Assembly: GCA_012861695.1 (NCBI GenBank)
Contig: JAAOOA010000127.1
Location: 29,752,654 to 29,816,653 of the forward strand
Direction: 5' to 3'
Length of the DNA: 64,000 nucleotides
Origin: Trematomus loennbergii
Taxonomy: Eukaryota > Chordata > Actinopteri > Perciformes > Nototheniidae
In this document: positions 1-11,417 of the stretch, piece by piece
Numbering within the stretch: the first letter of the stretch is position 1
Layout: every line of letters starts with the position of its first letter
Position numbers and translations under genes: made by a program
The notes under the pieces: model-generated
Databases searched by the model: none
What the model saw: the letters and a program-made list of their open reading frames with translations, nothing else
What the model was told of the DNA's origin: nothing

Positions 1-665
1 ACGCCTCACCGCAGTGCAGCTGCCTCCCACACACACATACAGGGCTCCACACACACATACACGGCTCCACACACACTGTACACGGCTCCACACACACTGT
101 ACAGGCTCCATACACACTGTACACGGCTCCACACACACTGTACACGGCTCCACACACACTGTACAGGCTCCATACTGTACACGGCTCCACACACACTGTA
201 CAGGCTCCATACACATTGTACATGGCTCCACACACACTATACACGGCTCCACACACACTGTACATGGCTCCATACACACTGTACACGGCTCCACACACAC
301 TGTACACGGCTCCACACACACTGTACAGGCTCCACACACACTGTACACGGCTCCACACACACTGTACAGGCTCCACACACACTGTACACGGCTCCACACA
401 CACTGTACAGGCTCCACACACTGTACAGGCCTCACACACACTACACACTGTACAGGCCTCACACACACTGTACACAGCTCCACACACACTGTACACGGCT
501 CCACAACACACTGGACACAGCTCCACACACACTACACACTGTGCACAGCTCCACACACACTGTACACGGCTCCACACACACTGTACACGGCGCCACACAC
601 ACTGTACACAGCTCCACACACACTGTACACAGCTCCACACACACTGTACAGGCTCCATACACACT
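1..665. repeat. Minisatellite, 20/21-bp units
   Basis: About 30 tandem copies of a unit of the form ggctccacacacactgtaca(c). Most units are 20 or 21 bp, differing by tgtacagg versus tgtacacgg, with some shortened or substituted copies between 410 and 560. The array starts near base 30 and probably extends close to the left window edge. Long open frames on both strands (His-Thr-rich and Cys-Val-rich) are by-products of the repeat and are not genes. Confidence 0.95.
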
Positions 666-1104
666 CTGTAACAGTAAGCCTGAACAAATAGCTAATTTTT
701 GTTAGAGTTCTCAACCTACACAGTTTGGCAAAAGCTTAAAGGAACAAAAGTGGGATCCAGCTTCCACTTTGACATTGAATATTAAGCAAATATTTAATCT
801 TTATTTTTGTAATACAAGACTCAAAACTTTGGTATGAAGGGCTTTATGAAAAATAAACACACCAATAGACAATTTAACTCATGCATTTATAGTCCACATT
901 GTTTCATCAAAAGCCACTTTGAAAACATGTTTCAATTTCCAAATGTATAACTACCTCAGATTCACTTCAGTTCATCCAGAGCATGAGAGATTGAAACTAA
1001 ATCAAAGCGTTTGAAGAGAAAGAAATGTGTAGATGAAATGTATGACAGCATTGCAGATAACAGTTATCCTGCAGGGCCATTGCTGCAATGAAAGGTGAAA
1101 TCAT
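666..1104. other. No recognisable feature
   Basis: AT-rich unique-looking sequence between the minisatellite and the first hAT element. It presumably belongs to an intron or the 5' region of the transporter gene. No exon or repeat was recognised. Confidence 0.5.
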
Positions 1105-1250
1105 CAGAGATGGAAAAAGTACACACATCCTTTAATCAAATAGAAGTACAGATACTCTTGTTTAAAAATACTCTGGTAAAAGTAGAAGTACTGACTAAAC
1201 TTCTTTACTCAAGTAAAAGTAAAGAAGTATGGGCTTTGAAATGTACTTAA

Positions 1251-1740
1251 AGGGGACCTATCATGCAAAATGCACTTTTGTACGTCTTTTATACATGAAT
1301 ATGTGTCCCCGGTGTTCCAGGGAACTCACCAAGTGTCAGAAAACACAACCCTCTCTATTTTCCTCCATACCCAAATCTCTAAAAAAAGGGGCTGCAACGG
1401 ATCTGATAAAAACTGATCCAGATTTGAACACTGTCCTGACGTCAGGACGGTGGCACTACGGCTATTGGGCCAACTCCACCAATCAGGAGGAGACAGCCAC
1501 GGCCATTGCCGTTCGAAAGCGCTGGAGACGCTGTAGTACATATGCCAGGCCAGTAGATGGTGCTGTTCTCACAGAATCTGCCCTTACACAAACAGAGCTA
1601 CAACATTTCAAATTGAGCGAAATGAGGCATGGCTAAAATGCATGATCTGTTTGGTATTTTGAAAACAAAAAAGTATAAATATGCCTTATATAGGTATGGT
1701 CCTACACTATATTATTCAAATATAGCATGATAGGTCCACT
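1251..1740. mobile_element. TTAA-inserting MITE, family A (short form)
   Basis: The ends are inverted: AGGGGACCTATCATGC at the left, and AGTGGACCTATCATGC read inversely at the right. The element is flanked by direct TTAA (1247-1250, 1741-1744). It is 490 bp with no coding sequence. Nearly the same element occurs at 47365-47849, and 1-kb forms with the same ends occur at 4054-5056 and 42449-43449. TTAA duplication is known for Kolobok and piggyBac transposons; the termini do not start with CCC, so Kolobok is the better guess. Confidence 0.85.
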
Positions 1741-1776
1741 TTAAGTAAAAAGTACCCATAACTAGCAGCTGTTTAA

Positions 1777-2563
1777 TGGCGCAGTTCCACTACAGCGCGG
1801 AGCTCGCTTTAAGCTTGCCGTGTCGTGCCGTACCCGTTTTTGGTTGCGCTTCCACTAGGCCTAGTTACGGCCCGGCCCGGCCCGGGGCCACTTTTTCACC
1901 TCTTTTCTGGCCCGACAAAATTGTGGTTCTATCGGGGCCAACAAACAGGGCTGAGTCGGGCTGAGTATGCTAAACTAGAGAGAGGAGCGCTGGCAAGAGG
2001 GCTACAACTACAACAAGATGGACATATTTGACCGTGATTTAATTGTAATACACGTTTCAAAATGATGCCGAAGTAACAACATACTGATACCGGTTAGTAA
2101 AAACCATGAATTAATGCTTTGTCAAGTCTGCAGACAGACGGCAGGCGAAAAACCTTTTAAAATTCGTGTTTTTCTAGATGGAGATTGGCTAAGCTAACGC
2201 AGTATATGTCTCCGACCGTCCACACTCACAACAACGGCCTATATAGACATAAATAAAGCAGCGACTGTATTCACCATGACACAGGCAGTCTGTGGTGTGT
2301 ACTTGTTTAACTTTTGTCTAGTTTCTGAGCAGATATGAGGAGCTGTGAGCTCTGAGTGCTAACAGCTAACGGCTGTGTTGTGTTTTCTGGAGTTCTCATT
2401 GAAGATGACGTCACGGCTCCGCCTACACTGCGTTACTATAGTAACTACCCCAGTTCCTAAACTGTAATGGAAGCGCAGCATGAAGTGAGTCGGCCCAACG
2501 CGGCCAAGCCATACCGAGCCGTACCGAGCGTGGCCGAGGCCGACCGTGTAGTGGAACTGCGGC
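1777..2563. mobile_element. TTAA-flanked MITE, family F
   Basis: The inverted ends are TGGCGCAGTTCCACTACA and, read from the right, TGCCGCAGTTCCACTACA, with TTAA on both sides (1773-1776, 2564-2567). It is 787 bp. Long internal stretches, such as the segment around 1963-2100, recur in the copy at 40843-41568. No coding capacity was seen. The sub-terminal regions are GC-rich with repeated GGCCCGG-like motifs. Confidence 0.8.
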
Positions 2564-2973
2564 ATTAAAGAGTACCTGACCTCCCTTTATATTAATAGAA
2601 CAATAATGTCATTGTTAGCTAATAAATGTTTCCATGCTGAACAACGGCAACATGACAACGTTTTCATTGGTCCCTCTTCTTTAGAGAAGACCAGGAAATG
2701 ATGGATACACGGATCGTGTTCAAATCAATAGGCACGCAATGATTCTAAATAATAATGATCACGCCACCAAACAGATTCAAACTAAAGTAACCAGCCTGTT
2801 TGGAAAATGTAAGAAGTAGAAAGTTCAGGTATTTGTGTTAAAAATGTAAGAAGTAAAAGTAAAAAGTCGTCAGAAAAAATAAGTAGTGGAGCAAAGTACT
2901 GATACCAGAAAAATGTACTTAAGTACAGTAACGAAGTATTTGTACTCCACTACTTCCCACCTCTTGAAATCAT

Positions 2974-3245
2974 GTCTGTAGGTCAGTGGTTCAACAACAG
3001 TTACCTTATGTAACAAAGTTTGTGAACATCTTGCTGAGATAATAAAAAAAATACATTTGGCATGGGATTTCTATTTTTTACACTTCAAAAGTAATTGTTT
3101 TCCCACTGGACTGAGAGAGAACGAAAAATTCTCAACCTTTAAACTTGCTTTGAACCATTTCATGTCCTCCTAGTACGCAGAGACCTACAATATTTTGGTT
3201 AGGTGACCTCCTGACCTGTAACCCCTTCACCTTACTGACTTGCAG
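2974..3245. other. Intron sequence upstream of first visible exon
   Basis: Nothing is recognised here except the 3' splice acceptor, a pyrimidine-containing tract ending cttgcag at 3245. Confidence 0.5.
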
Positions 3246-3426
3246 GTTACCCATCCTCCAGGGTGGGACGTTCAGCTTCATCACTCCAACCCTGGCCATC
3301 CTCGCTCTGCCCAAATGGCAATGTCCCGCCCCCAAAGCATCCATGATGCTGGCGGCGCAGAACAGCAGCAGCAGCCCGCTCCAGATGGACGACTCTGATG
3401 AGGTCTGGATGACACGAATGCGTGAG
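3246..3426 (+). CDS. slc23a4: SLC23-family transporter exon (first in window)
   Basis: This gene encodes a sodium-coupled plasma-membrane transporter of the NAT/NCS2 family, whose members carry nucleobases or ascorbate. The exon starts with one base completing a split codon, then reads LPILQGGTFSFITPTLAILA. That is the conserved GG-TF-F-TP-LAIL helix of the family. It continues through a Ser/Gln-rich extracellular loop (AQNSSSSPLQ) and ends MTRMRE before the donor gtatgt, in phase 0. Acceptor cag at 3243-3245. Family members have about 600 residues and some 100 residues should precede this exon; those exons lie left of the window. I chose the nucleobase-transporter name (slc23a4, S-NBT1 in rat) because later exons match that branch better than SVCT1/2, from memory and not by a search. 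An unplaced fish SLC23 paralogue is the alternative. Confidence 0.88.
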
Positions 3427-3669
3427 GTATGTCAAATATTCACTTTAGACAGAGGATCCATCTGAGCACCTCATGTGGCCCGACAGGGAATTCAATCAAT
3501 TTCCTTGGCAGCAAGAATGGATTAAGGGGAACGATAAAGACCTCATATGGCTTTGTCACACCTTAATGTTTGCATGATGATAGTAGCAGTCACAGGGTTC
3601 AGACATTCTGCCCGCCTTCAAGAAAGCTCACACAAAATGTACCTTTTGAAACCCGACATGCCTGTAAAC

Positions 3670-5148
3670 TATGGGTGTCCAAACTGTTACGAAGGTCTGG
3701 GCCACTAGCTAGAGATATTGCCTCATAAGTTCAGTGATAAGTTGGAAAAATCCATCCAATGTAGGTAAATTATTCTTGATATTTGAAAATGCTGTAAGAA
3801 AATAACAGCATACAGAAGCTTCAGATTGCTTATAAGAAGATGAAATATGAAGGGTATATTTCAAGGTTGTTATGTAAATGTGTTATTGGGCTTTTTTCTT
3901 ATCAACTTAGATTTGTTAGAACATGTTTTCAACTTTAATTGACTGAATTTATTAGAAAACTGGGCTCATTAACACATGAATACTGTGTAATATATTTGAA
4001 CATATATATTTAAGAAGTACAATATAAGACAAGCAGAAGTGTATTATACTTAAAGGGGACCTATCATGCAAAATGCACTTTTGTACGTCTTTTATACATG
4101 AATATGTTGTCCCCGGTGTTCCAGGGAACTCACCAAGTGTCAGAAAAACACAACCCTCTCTATTTTCCTCCATACCCAAATCTCAAAAAAGGGGCTGCAA
4201 CGGATCTGATAAAAACTGATCCAGATGAACACTGTCCTGACGTCAGGACGGTGGCGCTACGGCTATTGGGCCAATTCTCCACCTATCAGGGGAATGTGGG
4301 GTTGGGCCGCGGCCGGCCATTGCCGCTCGAAAGCGCTGGAGACGCTGTAGTACACATGCCAGGCCTGTAAGTGGCGCTGTAGTCTGCCACAAAAGCAGCG
4401 AAGAAGACTTCCCGCGCATGGTTACCATGGTTACCCTTCTGTTTATTCTCCGCTGTGGCTTTTGTTCTCCCTCTCCGAGGCAAGCGTTTGCTCCCGCTGC
4501 TTTAATTCAATGCAATCCCTCCCCGTCGAGGCAAGCACTGTAATTCTCTCCGGTTAGTCCACCAGCAGATGACAAACACTCACCTCTCCGCCTCTTCCAA
4601 GGAACGAGGGGACCGTGCGGCAGAGTTTCAGTTAGGTTTTCTTTCGCCGGTCAAGATGTCCGTTAAAGTTGTCCGTTAAAGTTGAAATCTTCCGGACAAA
4701 ATTAGAAAAGTGCCGGTCAAAGGTCTTTTTGTTATTTATTGAGCTTTAAAACAAATGAATAACGACTCTATATAATAATATAATAAAACACGGAGGACGG
4801 AGATCTATTTTTCTCCCCCTCGTCTGACTTGATCAGAGCACGGCTCCCCTCTCCTGCAGGGGGCGTGGTCAGCTGCAGCTCACAGAATCAGCCCCGTGCA
4901 AAAACAGTGCTGGAGAACAGCAAATAGAGCGAAATGAGGCATGGCTAAAATGCATGATCTGTTTGGTATTTTGAAAACAGAAACGATAAATATACCTTAT
5001 ATACAGTAGGTATGGCCCTACAATATACAATTTAAATATAGCATGATAGGTCCACTTTAAGTCATTATAATTTTGAATTAGCTGAGGAACGATTAAAAAT
5101 GATCCACGGGCCGCATTTGGCCCCTGGGCCGTAGTTTGGACATCCCTG
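3670..5148. mobile_element. hAT MITE split by a TTAA element
   Basis: Flanked by the 8-bp duplication CTGTAAAC (3662-3669, 5149-5156). The left end reads TATGGGTGTCCAAACTG. The right end, read inversely, is CAGGGATGTCCAAACTACGG, so the left terminal CAG has mutated. About 470 bp belong to this element and the rest is the nested 4054-5056 element. It lies in the intron between the first two visible transporter exons. Non-coding. Confidence 0.8.
4054..5056. mobile_element. TTAA-inserting MITE, family A (1-kb form)
   Basis: The left terminus is AGGGGACCTATCATGC and the right terminus, read inversely, AGTGGACCTATCATGC. TTAA flanks both sides (4050-4053, 5057-5060). At 1003 bp it is twice the short form and has extra internal sequence, including the module at about 4332-4446 that also occurs in the Harbinger-like MITEs at 38524 and 58740. 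An inverted near-copy lies at 42449-43449. No intact ORF. Confidence 0.85.
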
Positions 5149-5479
5149 CTGTAAACGCTAAAACAGGAACCATGAAGTAGAAATAAACGATTCAAATCGA
5201 TTGAATCAAGTTCTTACCGTCGAACATGCAACAGTGACATTTTGACTGCATAAAACCCGTTCTAGTATAATAAACGGTGGGTTGCTTCAGGTGATCCCAA
5301 CACCAGATTCGTGGTTGTTTGGAAAGAGCTTTGTCCACTGTTTCGGCCTCACACATTTCTTTTGGACATTTTTTAACCTTCTTCTTGGATGCACGCTCAC
5401 AATCTGGCGCATTAAGCTGTGCTTTTGTAGAACCTAAGGCCATATTGTCCCATACAGCAACGTGTGTTAAGTTCAGTTA

Positions 5480-5909
5480 TTCGGTTCATGTAGATTTACT
5501 TTTTCAATTCAAGCGGATTCATTTAAGATTTTGTCATTGCAGTATAAAAAATGTCATAACATATATTTGTTTGTGTGTCGGGGGAGCAGTGTGTGCGCCA
5601 GAGGATGATACCTGTCAAACACCAGACACTTTTTTTTACACTGCTATGGACAGTCTTGCACTAATGTACATTCTCAAAGATATTGAAGTGACTTTTATTT
5701 TGTATATATTGATTGTTGTGCTTTTATTTAGGTCTTAATGTGTGCATATGTATAAATGTGTGTTTTGATTGTGTGCATGTATAGTTATTTTTATACATCT
5801 TTTTATATATATTTGTTTTTGTATTCGGGTTCATGGGAAACGGTATTTCGATCTCTCTGTCTGTACACACAAACTGAAAGATTGGCAATAAAGTTGACTT
5901 TGAAGAACC
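5480..5909 (+). mobile_element. Retroposon (LINE/SINE) 3'-end fragment
   Basis: The last 80 bases (from about 5830) end in ggcaataaagttgactttga. They match, in reverse, the start of the segment at 45567-45790 (tcaaagtcaactttattg...), so both share one retroposon 3' end. The upstream limit is uncertain. The hAT MITE at 5910 inserted directly at its end. Confidence 0.5.
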
Positions 5910-6641
5910 CAGTGGCGAGCCGTGAGCTTTATACCTAGGCCCTCTGACCCCACCAATTCCCTCGAAAAAAAGAAAAAAAAGAGTTATTACGTCACAGCGT
6001 ATACTTCAGCGGAATATCAAAACAACGGCCCAGGGTGCAAAACGCATCAATGACAGTGACCCTCTACCACACAAAACAACACCTGTGAACCCAATTTGTG
6101 TTCTTTGACATTGAAAATGATATTGCATTGTGTTTGTTACTTTCGTTGCAGTTGTATGTCTTAAGTGTAATTTGGCATGCTTTTATTTGAAGGCGAGTTC
6201 AGGCTGTTGACAGGAAGTTGTTGTTGCTATGGAAACAAGAAAAGTTTCACAGCGGGCGGAACTTGTCATGAAGTCTGCGATAATAAAACCCACCCATTTA
6301 GAGGGAAGATATGATTGGTCAATTGTACTGTCATTTGACATTACTCTCTCGTTCAGTTACTATAGCGGGCCCTCTGTGAATCGCAGAGAGGGCCAGACGA
6401 GCTTCTTTCATGTAACCCTTCACATTCAACAGAGACTGAACAGGCAGATTCGAAGGATTTATTTCTTTGGAAATGTTATTTTAAATACAATTAAATCAAG
6501 TTTTTTTTCGGTAAAACTAATGAAAAATATAACAAAAATAATATTAAAAAATATATATTTAAAAAAATATATTTTTAAAATGTTTTTAAATATTATTTTT
6601 TAGAATATCTTAGGCCTAGAGGGCCTGACGGCTCGCCACTG
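5910..6641. mobile_element. hAT MITE, family E, copy 1
   Basis: Perfect 14-bp inverted ends, CAGTGGCGAGCCGT, with the 8-bp duplication GAAGAACC on both sides (5902-5909, 6642-6649). It is 732 bp, has an A/T-rich stretch near 6480-6600, and has no transposase. A second copy in opposite orientation lies at 29866-30605 with its own duplication. Confidence 0.92.
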
Positions 6642-6790
6642 GAAGAACCAGACCATATTTAGTACTTGGTTCGTCCGGGGACTTGAACCCGCCAAATCCA
6701 AACCCCTACGGATTTAGAACCTAGCATACTGTATGTATCGCAATTTTGAATCTTGAAATAATTGTGTCGCTACAACCCTCTCTCCCACAG

Positions 6791-6972
6791 ATCCAGGGAG
6801 CCATCCTCGTGTCGTCTCTGGTCCAGATTGTCCTGGGTTTCTCCGGGCTGGTGGGTCTGGTGCTGAAATACATCGGCCCGCTGGCTATCGCTCCAACCAT
6901 CAACCTCATCGGCCTGTCTCTGTTCATCGAAGCTGGGAAAAAGTCCGGAGGTCACTGGGGAATCGCTGCTCT
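6791..6972 (+). CDS. slc23a4: SLC23-family transporter exon (IQGAI exon)
   Basis: The acceptor ctctcccacag is followed by [20 protein letters not shown], then a second helix containing [19 protein letters not shown], then HWGIAAL. The donor is gtgagt and the exon ends in phase 2. The QGAI..SS and YIGPL..APT motifs are hallmarks of the SLC23/NAT core. The residues IAPT (the vitamin C transporters have VTPT) favour the nucleobase branch. The phase-0 start matches the end of exon 3246-3426, and the two CT bases at the end are completed by C at 17098. Membrane segments: about residues 3-27 and 29-48 of the exon. Confidence 0.93.
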
Positions 6973-7135
6973 GTGAGTGGATAGTGTTTGTTATTGATTG
7001 ATTGAAACCTACATATTAGAGCTACTCAACATTTCAAAACAGAACTGGTGTAATATCAGTATAAGATCGCAATGTTTGTTCAATTTCAATGGGTGAAAAT
7101 ACCTGGACTACATTAAGTTTTTTTGGTGCTTCCAT

Positions 7136-7460
7136 AAATCAAATCAAATCAAATCAAATCAGGTTTTATTTATAAAGCACATTTAAAAGCGATTTTTGGT
7201 CGAGCCAAAGTGCTGTACATGTAATAAAAACACATTACTACAATCACAATAAAAGACAATAAATTACAACAGATATATATAAAAATTAAATTAAAAAAAA
7301 ACACAAGGAAAAGTCAGGAGTCGTGCTCCGCTCTAACTAGAAAGCCAGAGAGAAGAAGTGTGTTTTTAGTGTAGATTTAAAAACCCCTAGGGTCTGGGCC
7401 GACCTCACATGGAGGGGCAGAGTGTTCCAGAGCCTAGGGCCAAATAAAATACGTGAACAT
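7136..7460 (-). mobile_element. L2-like LINE 3'-end fragment
   Basis: An (AAATC)n run at 7136-7160 is followed by aggttttatttataaagcac. This corresponds to the 3' terminus of the L2-like LINE whose coding end is recognised at 37752-38348 (gtttatttataaagcgc). The rest, including ggcagagtgttccagagcctagg at 7415-7437, resembles the C-terminal ORF2 region on the minus strand. No ORF survives. Confidence 0.65.
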
Positions 7461-8740
7461 ATCCTTTTGGTGAATGACAAAAATATGTAGTATTATGTGT
7501 GTACTTCAATGTATTGTACGCATACACAGATAGGGGACAAATGACAGGAAAATACCAACATGAAGTGTTTTTATTAACTTGTTCCTCAACAAACCTCCAG
7601 AGCTACACATCGTCCGCTTAAAGATATATTCACATTTCTTTGGTTTTTATGATGTCCCCAGCCTGAGCCCAAAGTTTAGATGAGGATTTGTGAGATACAT
7701 ATCATATGATTAACCTCATTTCCCACAAACTTTAACCTTAATACCCTTCATTAAGCATCTGCATTTGTTAGGTCTCTCATCTCATTTATTTAGTTTTGTT
7801 CTTTGTTTTTTCATTCGTCTGTGTCTGAGGCTGTTCAGCACGTCTCCCTTAAAGCTTAGTGACATTAGGAGTAATGATAAAATAGCTTATTGATATAATA
7901 AGATTAGGGTTTCAACAAAGCAACTCTAGCATTTACAAATACAGTACAGCATACATAGAAGTACATGGGAAACACATTAGCAAACATAGGGTTTAATCTA
8001 ATTACAATACTTCTGTGCGACAAAATGTCAGCACAGTACTGCTGCTTTCTTTCTTTCTTTATCGAAGCAATCATGTCCACGATTTAAATTCTACAAAATC
8101 TCGACAATTGCTGCTCCTTCTGCAGCTCACTGTTCCACATTAACTCTCCTCTGATTTACCTTTGCTGCTGACCTGTCCAGCCCCATGAAATCTGTCTTCA
8201 TTTACCGCCGCCATCTCCAGATAATGCAGAGTAAAGTCATTACACAGAGTGATCCTTGTGGGTTTTAAAAGGCTCAGCACATCCACCTCCTGGTGCCATG
8301 TATGGATGGTAATCAGTCATATCCTTCTTAGCCCTACTGCCCTGAAACCCCCCCGATAACAGTCTACATGCAGGATAGCTAGGAACTTACAGAAGCAGAG
8401 ACACAGACATGTAATTCAACACTCCCCACACAAAACCCTGAGACTGTAGTCTGCCATAAGACACAGTGCAGGGGAAATGAGGAAGTCAATTTCCAAAATA
8501 TGATCAATATGACGAGCAAAAGATGTTGACATCCTTTATTTACTAAGAATGTACTTGAATGTAAAAGTGGGGAATGCAAAGTCAATAACTGGGTGTTTAT
8601 TTGGGTGGATAAAAGCTAAAGGTTTAATTTATGAACTAAAATGTTTTAGGAATATAGTTAAATGTACAGTATGTTATTAATATCATATGGAGGTGACTGT
8701 GGCTTAGTGTTACAGCAGGATCAGTTTGTGTGTTGTGGAC
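7461..8740. other. Intron, no recognised feature
   Basis: AT-rich intron sequence with a short ctttctttctttcttt run near 8046-8061. No exon or clear repeat boundary was seen. Confidence 0.45.
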
Positions 8741-8798
8741 ACGACCCGTATATTTTCGCAATCCGTGTTCTCAACATTTAGCATTTTGCTTATTATTT

Positions 8799-8827
8799 AG
8801 TGGGAATGCTGATACAGCATTCCCACT
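8799..8827. repeat. Perfect hairpin, 13-bp arms
   Basis: The left arm AGTGGGAATGCTG (8799-8811) and right arm CAGCATTCCCACT (8815-8827) are exactly complementary around an ATA loop. Confidence 0.9.
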
Positions 8828-9365
8828 ATATGTTATGTTACGGACAAAATTCTTCTTATTATTATTCCATCCAATTATTTTGTCCGTCTTCTCCTCCCAC
8901 ATTCAACATCGCAGAAACTCTTTTCAAACATCAAAACGTTCAGCTCGGTCGGGAATCGATGGCTATTACTTTTATCATTCATAACTTTCATAATTCCAGA
9001 GATACATCCCATAATTCATCCAATTTTTAACATGGAAGTCAATAGGTGCGTTCACACCGGTGTACTTTGGTGTACTTTTCCCACAATAGTTCATCAGAAC
9101 TACGATATATTTGCGTTCACACCAAAAAGCCCCAGGAACTAAAGTAGCTCAACTTAGTTCGCGAGACTCGCTTTTCAGTCCCTGCTACAGAGCAGGGTCT
9201 TCGTGGGAGAAAGTAGTTTGTACGTCTGATTGGCTGTGCGGAATGCAAACCACGCCCGTTTGACTCAGAATTTTTTGTTGTAAGCCATTGTATTTCCTCG
9301 CTGGACAGCACATCCGAAGAGATTCCTTTTGTGAAAGCAGTTATTATAGCAACACTAAATAAATC

Positions 9366-9494
9366 AATTGGAGTGATGAGGATGTGTCTGCGCTTCTGGC
9401 GATTTACTCGAAGGACGCGAAGCGCCACATTCTGAAGCTTCTACTGCATGCAGTTTCAGTGGATCAGCAAAGTCATGTCGGGACGACTACGAAG
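9366..9494 (+). pseudogene. Transposon Myb/SANT-like gene, exon 1 remnant
   Basis: The frame reads NWSDEDVSALLAIYSKDAKR and onward to TTTK before the donor gtaaaa. WSDEDV.ALLAIYS is the first helix pattern of the Myb/SANT-like DNA-binding domain found in Harbinger accessory proteins. A stop codon (TAA, 9360-9362) directly precedes the block and no ATG is present, so the 5' end is lost. The later helices of the domain are not recognisable. The exon ends in phase 0, matching 10084. Confidence 0.5.
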
Positions 9495-10083
9495 GTAAAA
9501 TAAAATACATGCACTGCACTGTTTTAATCTGCACAATACTGGTCTTAGATGTACTTTTATTTGCTCAGTAGATCGAGCTAGCCATGGTAGAACTTGCTAA
9601 CGTTAGGTCCAAGCTGGCTAATAACATCTAGCTAGCTAGCTATTCTCATCCATGCCCGCTATGAACACGTTTTGACTTGTGAATAAGTGCAATGTTCTGT
9701 AATTTGCTTCACTAACTCATGGCACTAATCGTGTGTTTCAGGCGAGGTGTTTCTCTCAGGATTAGAAACTAGTTTTCCCCTCCGGGATAAAACGATAATA
9801 TATCGTTAGCAATTAGCATGCTAGCTGGACATAATGCTACCTCTGTGGCTAATGCATAGAGGTAAACAACAGATTGTAGTTGCTATAATTTCAAGTAATT
9901 TGCAACATTCATTCTACATGTTAATGGTAAAAGCTTAAACAGTTGATTACCTGCATGCCACAAAGACTGATGTTCTAATATTTTTGCACATTTAAGTAGA
10001 AATGTAATTGAAATTCTATTTACTGCCTAAACATTGTTCCTTCTCATAGTATTATCCTAAATAGTTTGACCTTGTTTCCTCAG

Positions 10084-10264
10084 AAGGCTTCTCAGACTAC
10101 ATGGAGGATCCCTCAGAGAAACACAGTTTCCACGTTCAGTTCCCCCCCGCTGAGAGTAGGCAGCCTGCGCCCGGTCAGCGGACACCATCAGGACCACTAT
10201 CTGATCACAGAGGATCCCATCCTGACCGCTGCTGCCATACTGCAGCAAACAGGAGGGAACGGAG
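10084..10264 (+). pseudogene. Transposon Myb/SANT-like gene, middle exon
   Basis: The acceptor gtttcctcag is followed by an open frame KASQTTWRIPQRNTVSTFSS, then a Pro/Ser/His-rich stretch ending TAAAILQQTGGNG. The donor is at gtgaaa and the exon ends in phase 1. It is open throughout and joins in frame with the exons on each side. Low-complexity linkers are usual between the DNA-binding head and coiled tail of such proteins. No specific motif identifies it on its own. Confidence 0.4.
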
Positions 10265-11417
10265 GTGAAAACACACTTTATACATTTAGATATGTGGAGC
10301 ACAAAGAAAAGTGTTGAGTTTAACTATAAAAATATTAGTTTCAACTAACCTAATACCGTTATATGAACTTTGCTGTGTTTTCAGCGTAGCTTTGTAAAGG
10401 TAACATTTAGCAGCTAAACTGTGGATAACAAGTAAACCACATTGGTTTGTTATTCAATATGGCCACCAAAAGCTTTTTGAATCATTACATGTCACTTGTT
10501 AGACGCTTTTATCCAAAGCTTACCTACTCAATACTGTGGGCAATCCCCACAGGAGCACTTTGGGGTGAAGTGTCTCGGGGACACAACGACATGCTACACC
10601 CTACCCCTACCGTTTGCGCGTTCGCGCGGAGGGTCCGCCACATTAAGTGCTGTTCCAAACCAACGAGTGTGGAGAGGTGTGGAGGGGGAGTGGGCTATCA
10701 AGCCCTCAAACAGCGAGTCTGCATCGGTGCTGACTTGAGACCGGTCTCTACCTGACCGGAGTCACGCTGTGTGTGTCCGTCAGGAAACACGCTGTTAAAA
10801 AGTAGTTCCAGCAAACATCCACTGATAAATTGCGATGTTAACAACCTCATGATAACCTCATATTTTTTTAACTTAGGATCATACCTGTGTTTAGTCTAGA
10901 AAAAGGTAAATGTGTGCATTTTATTATAAAGTTGTGTATATTTACAGACTGTTGCAAAAACTAAGAAGCTTATAAACATCAGGTTTAAAACTAAAAGAGC
11001 TTTACAAAAAAGTAACACAATGAAAGATGTTTGGAGTTTTATTTGAGTTATTAATTTACATTTTTTGTCTAAGAGAAGCTGATTTGAAACCGTTGTTACA
11101 TACAGTTACGGCATTTCCTGTTTCTGCCGGAGAGAGGGGAGTTTGTCCCAAAGCTTGCCGCTGTATTTACTCCCTCCATCTGACAGGAGGGAGCCTCGTT
11201 GAGCTGCGAGTGTGGCTACAGACGGAGTTCACTCCGTCACGGAGGGGTAGGGTCGAGGGAGTGGTTTGGGATTGGGCCTCAGAGGTGGAGATCGCCCACA
11301 GTGATGACTCTGACGTGGGGGGCTCTCTGTTATGGGCTGCTCCCCTTCTGGTATTTGGACAATGTTGTGTCGTTGTTGCGATTAAACTGATCTTGTATCT
11401 TGCATATTTCACCTTAG

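Larger units (their letters stand above)
1105..2965. mobile_element. Non-autonomous hAT element, host of two nested insertions
   Basis: The element is bounded by the 8-bp duplication GAAATCAT (1097-1104 and 2966-2973), the hallmark of hAT transposition. The left end begins CAGAGATGGAAAAAGTA. The right end, read inversely, begins AAGAGGTGGGAAGTAGTG. The sub-terminal parts are rich in AAGTACTT/AAGTAAAAGT motifs. Removing the two TTAA elements inside it (1251-1740, 1777-2563) leaves about 570 bp without coding sequence. Confidence 0.8.

Noticed and set aside
14..714. Long overlapping open frames on both strands
   Set aside because: They follow the minisatellite period (His-Thr or Cys-Val repeats) and have no codon or domain evidence of a gene.
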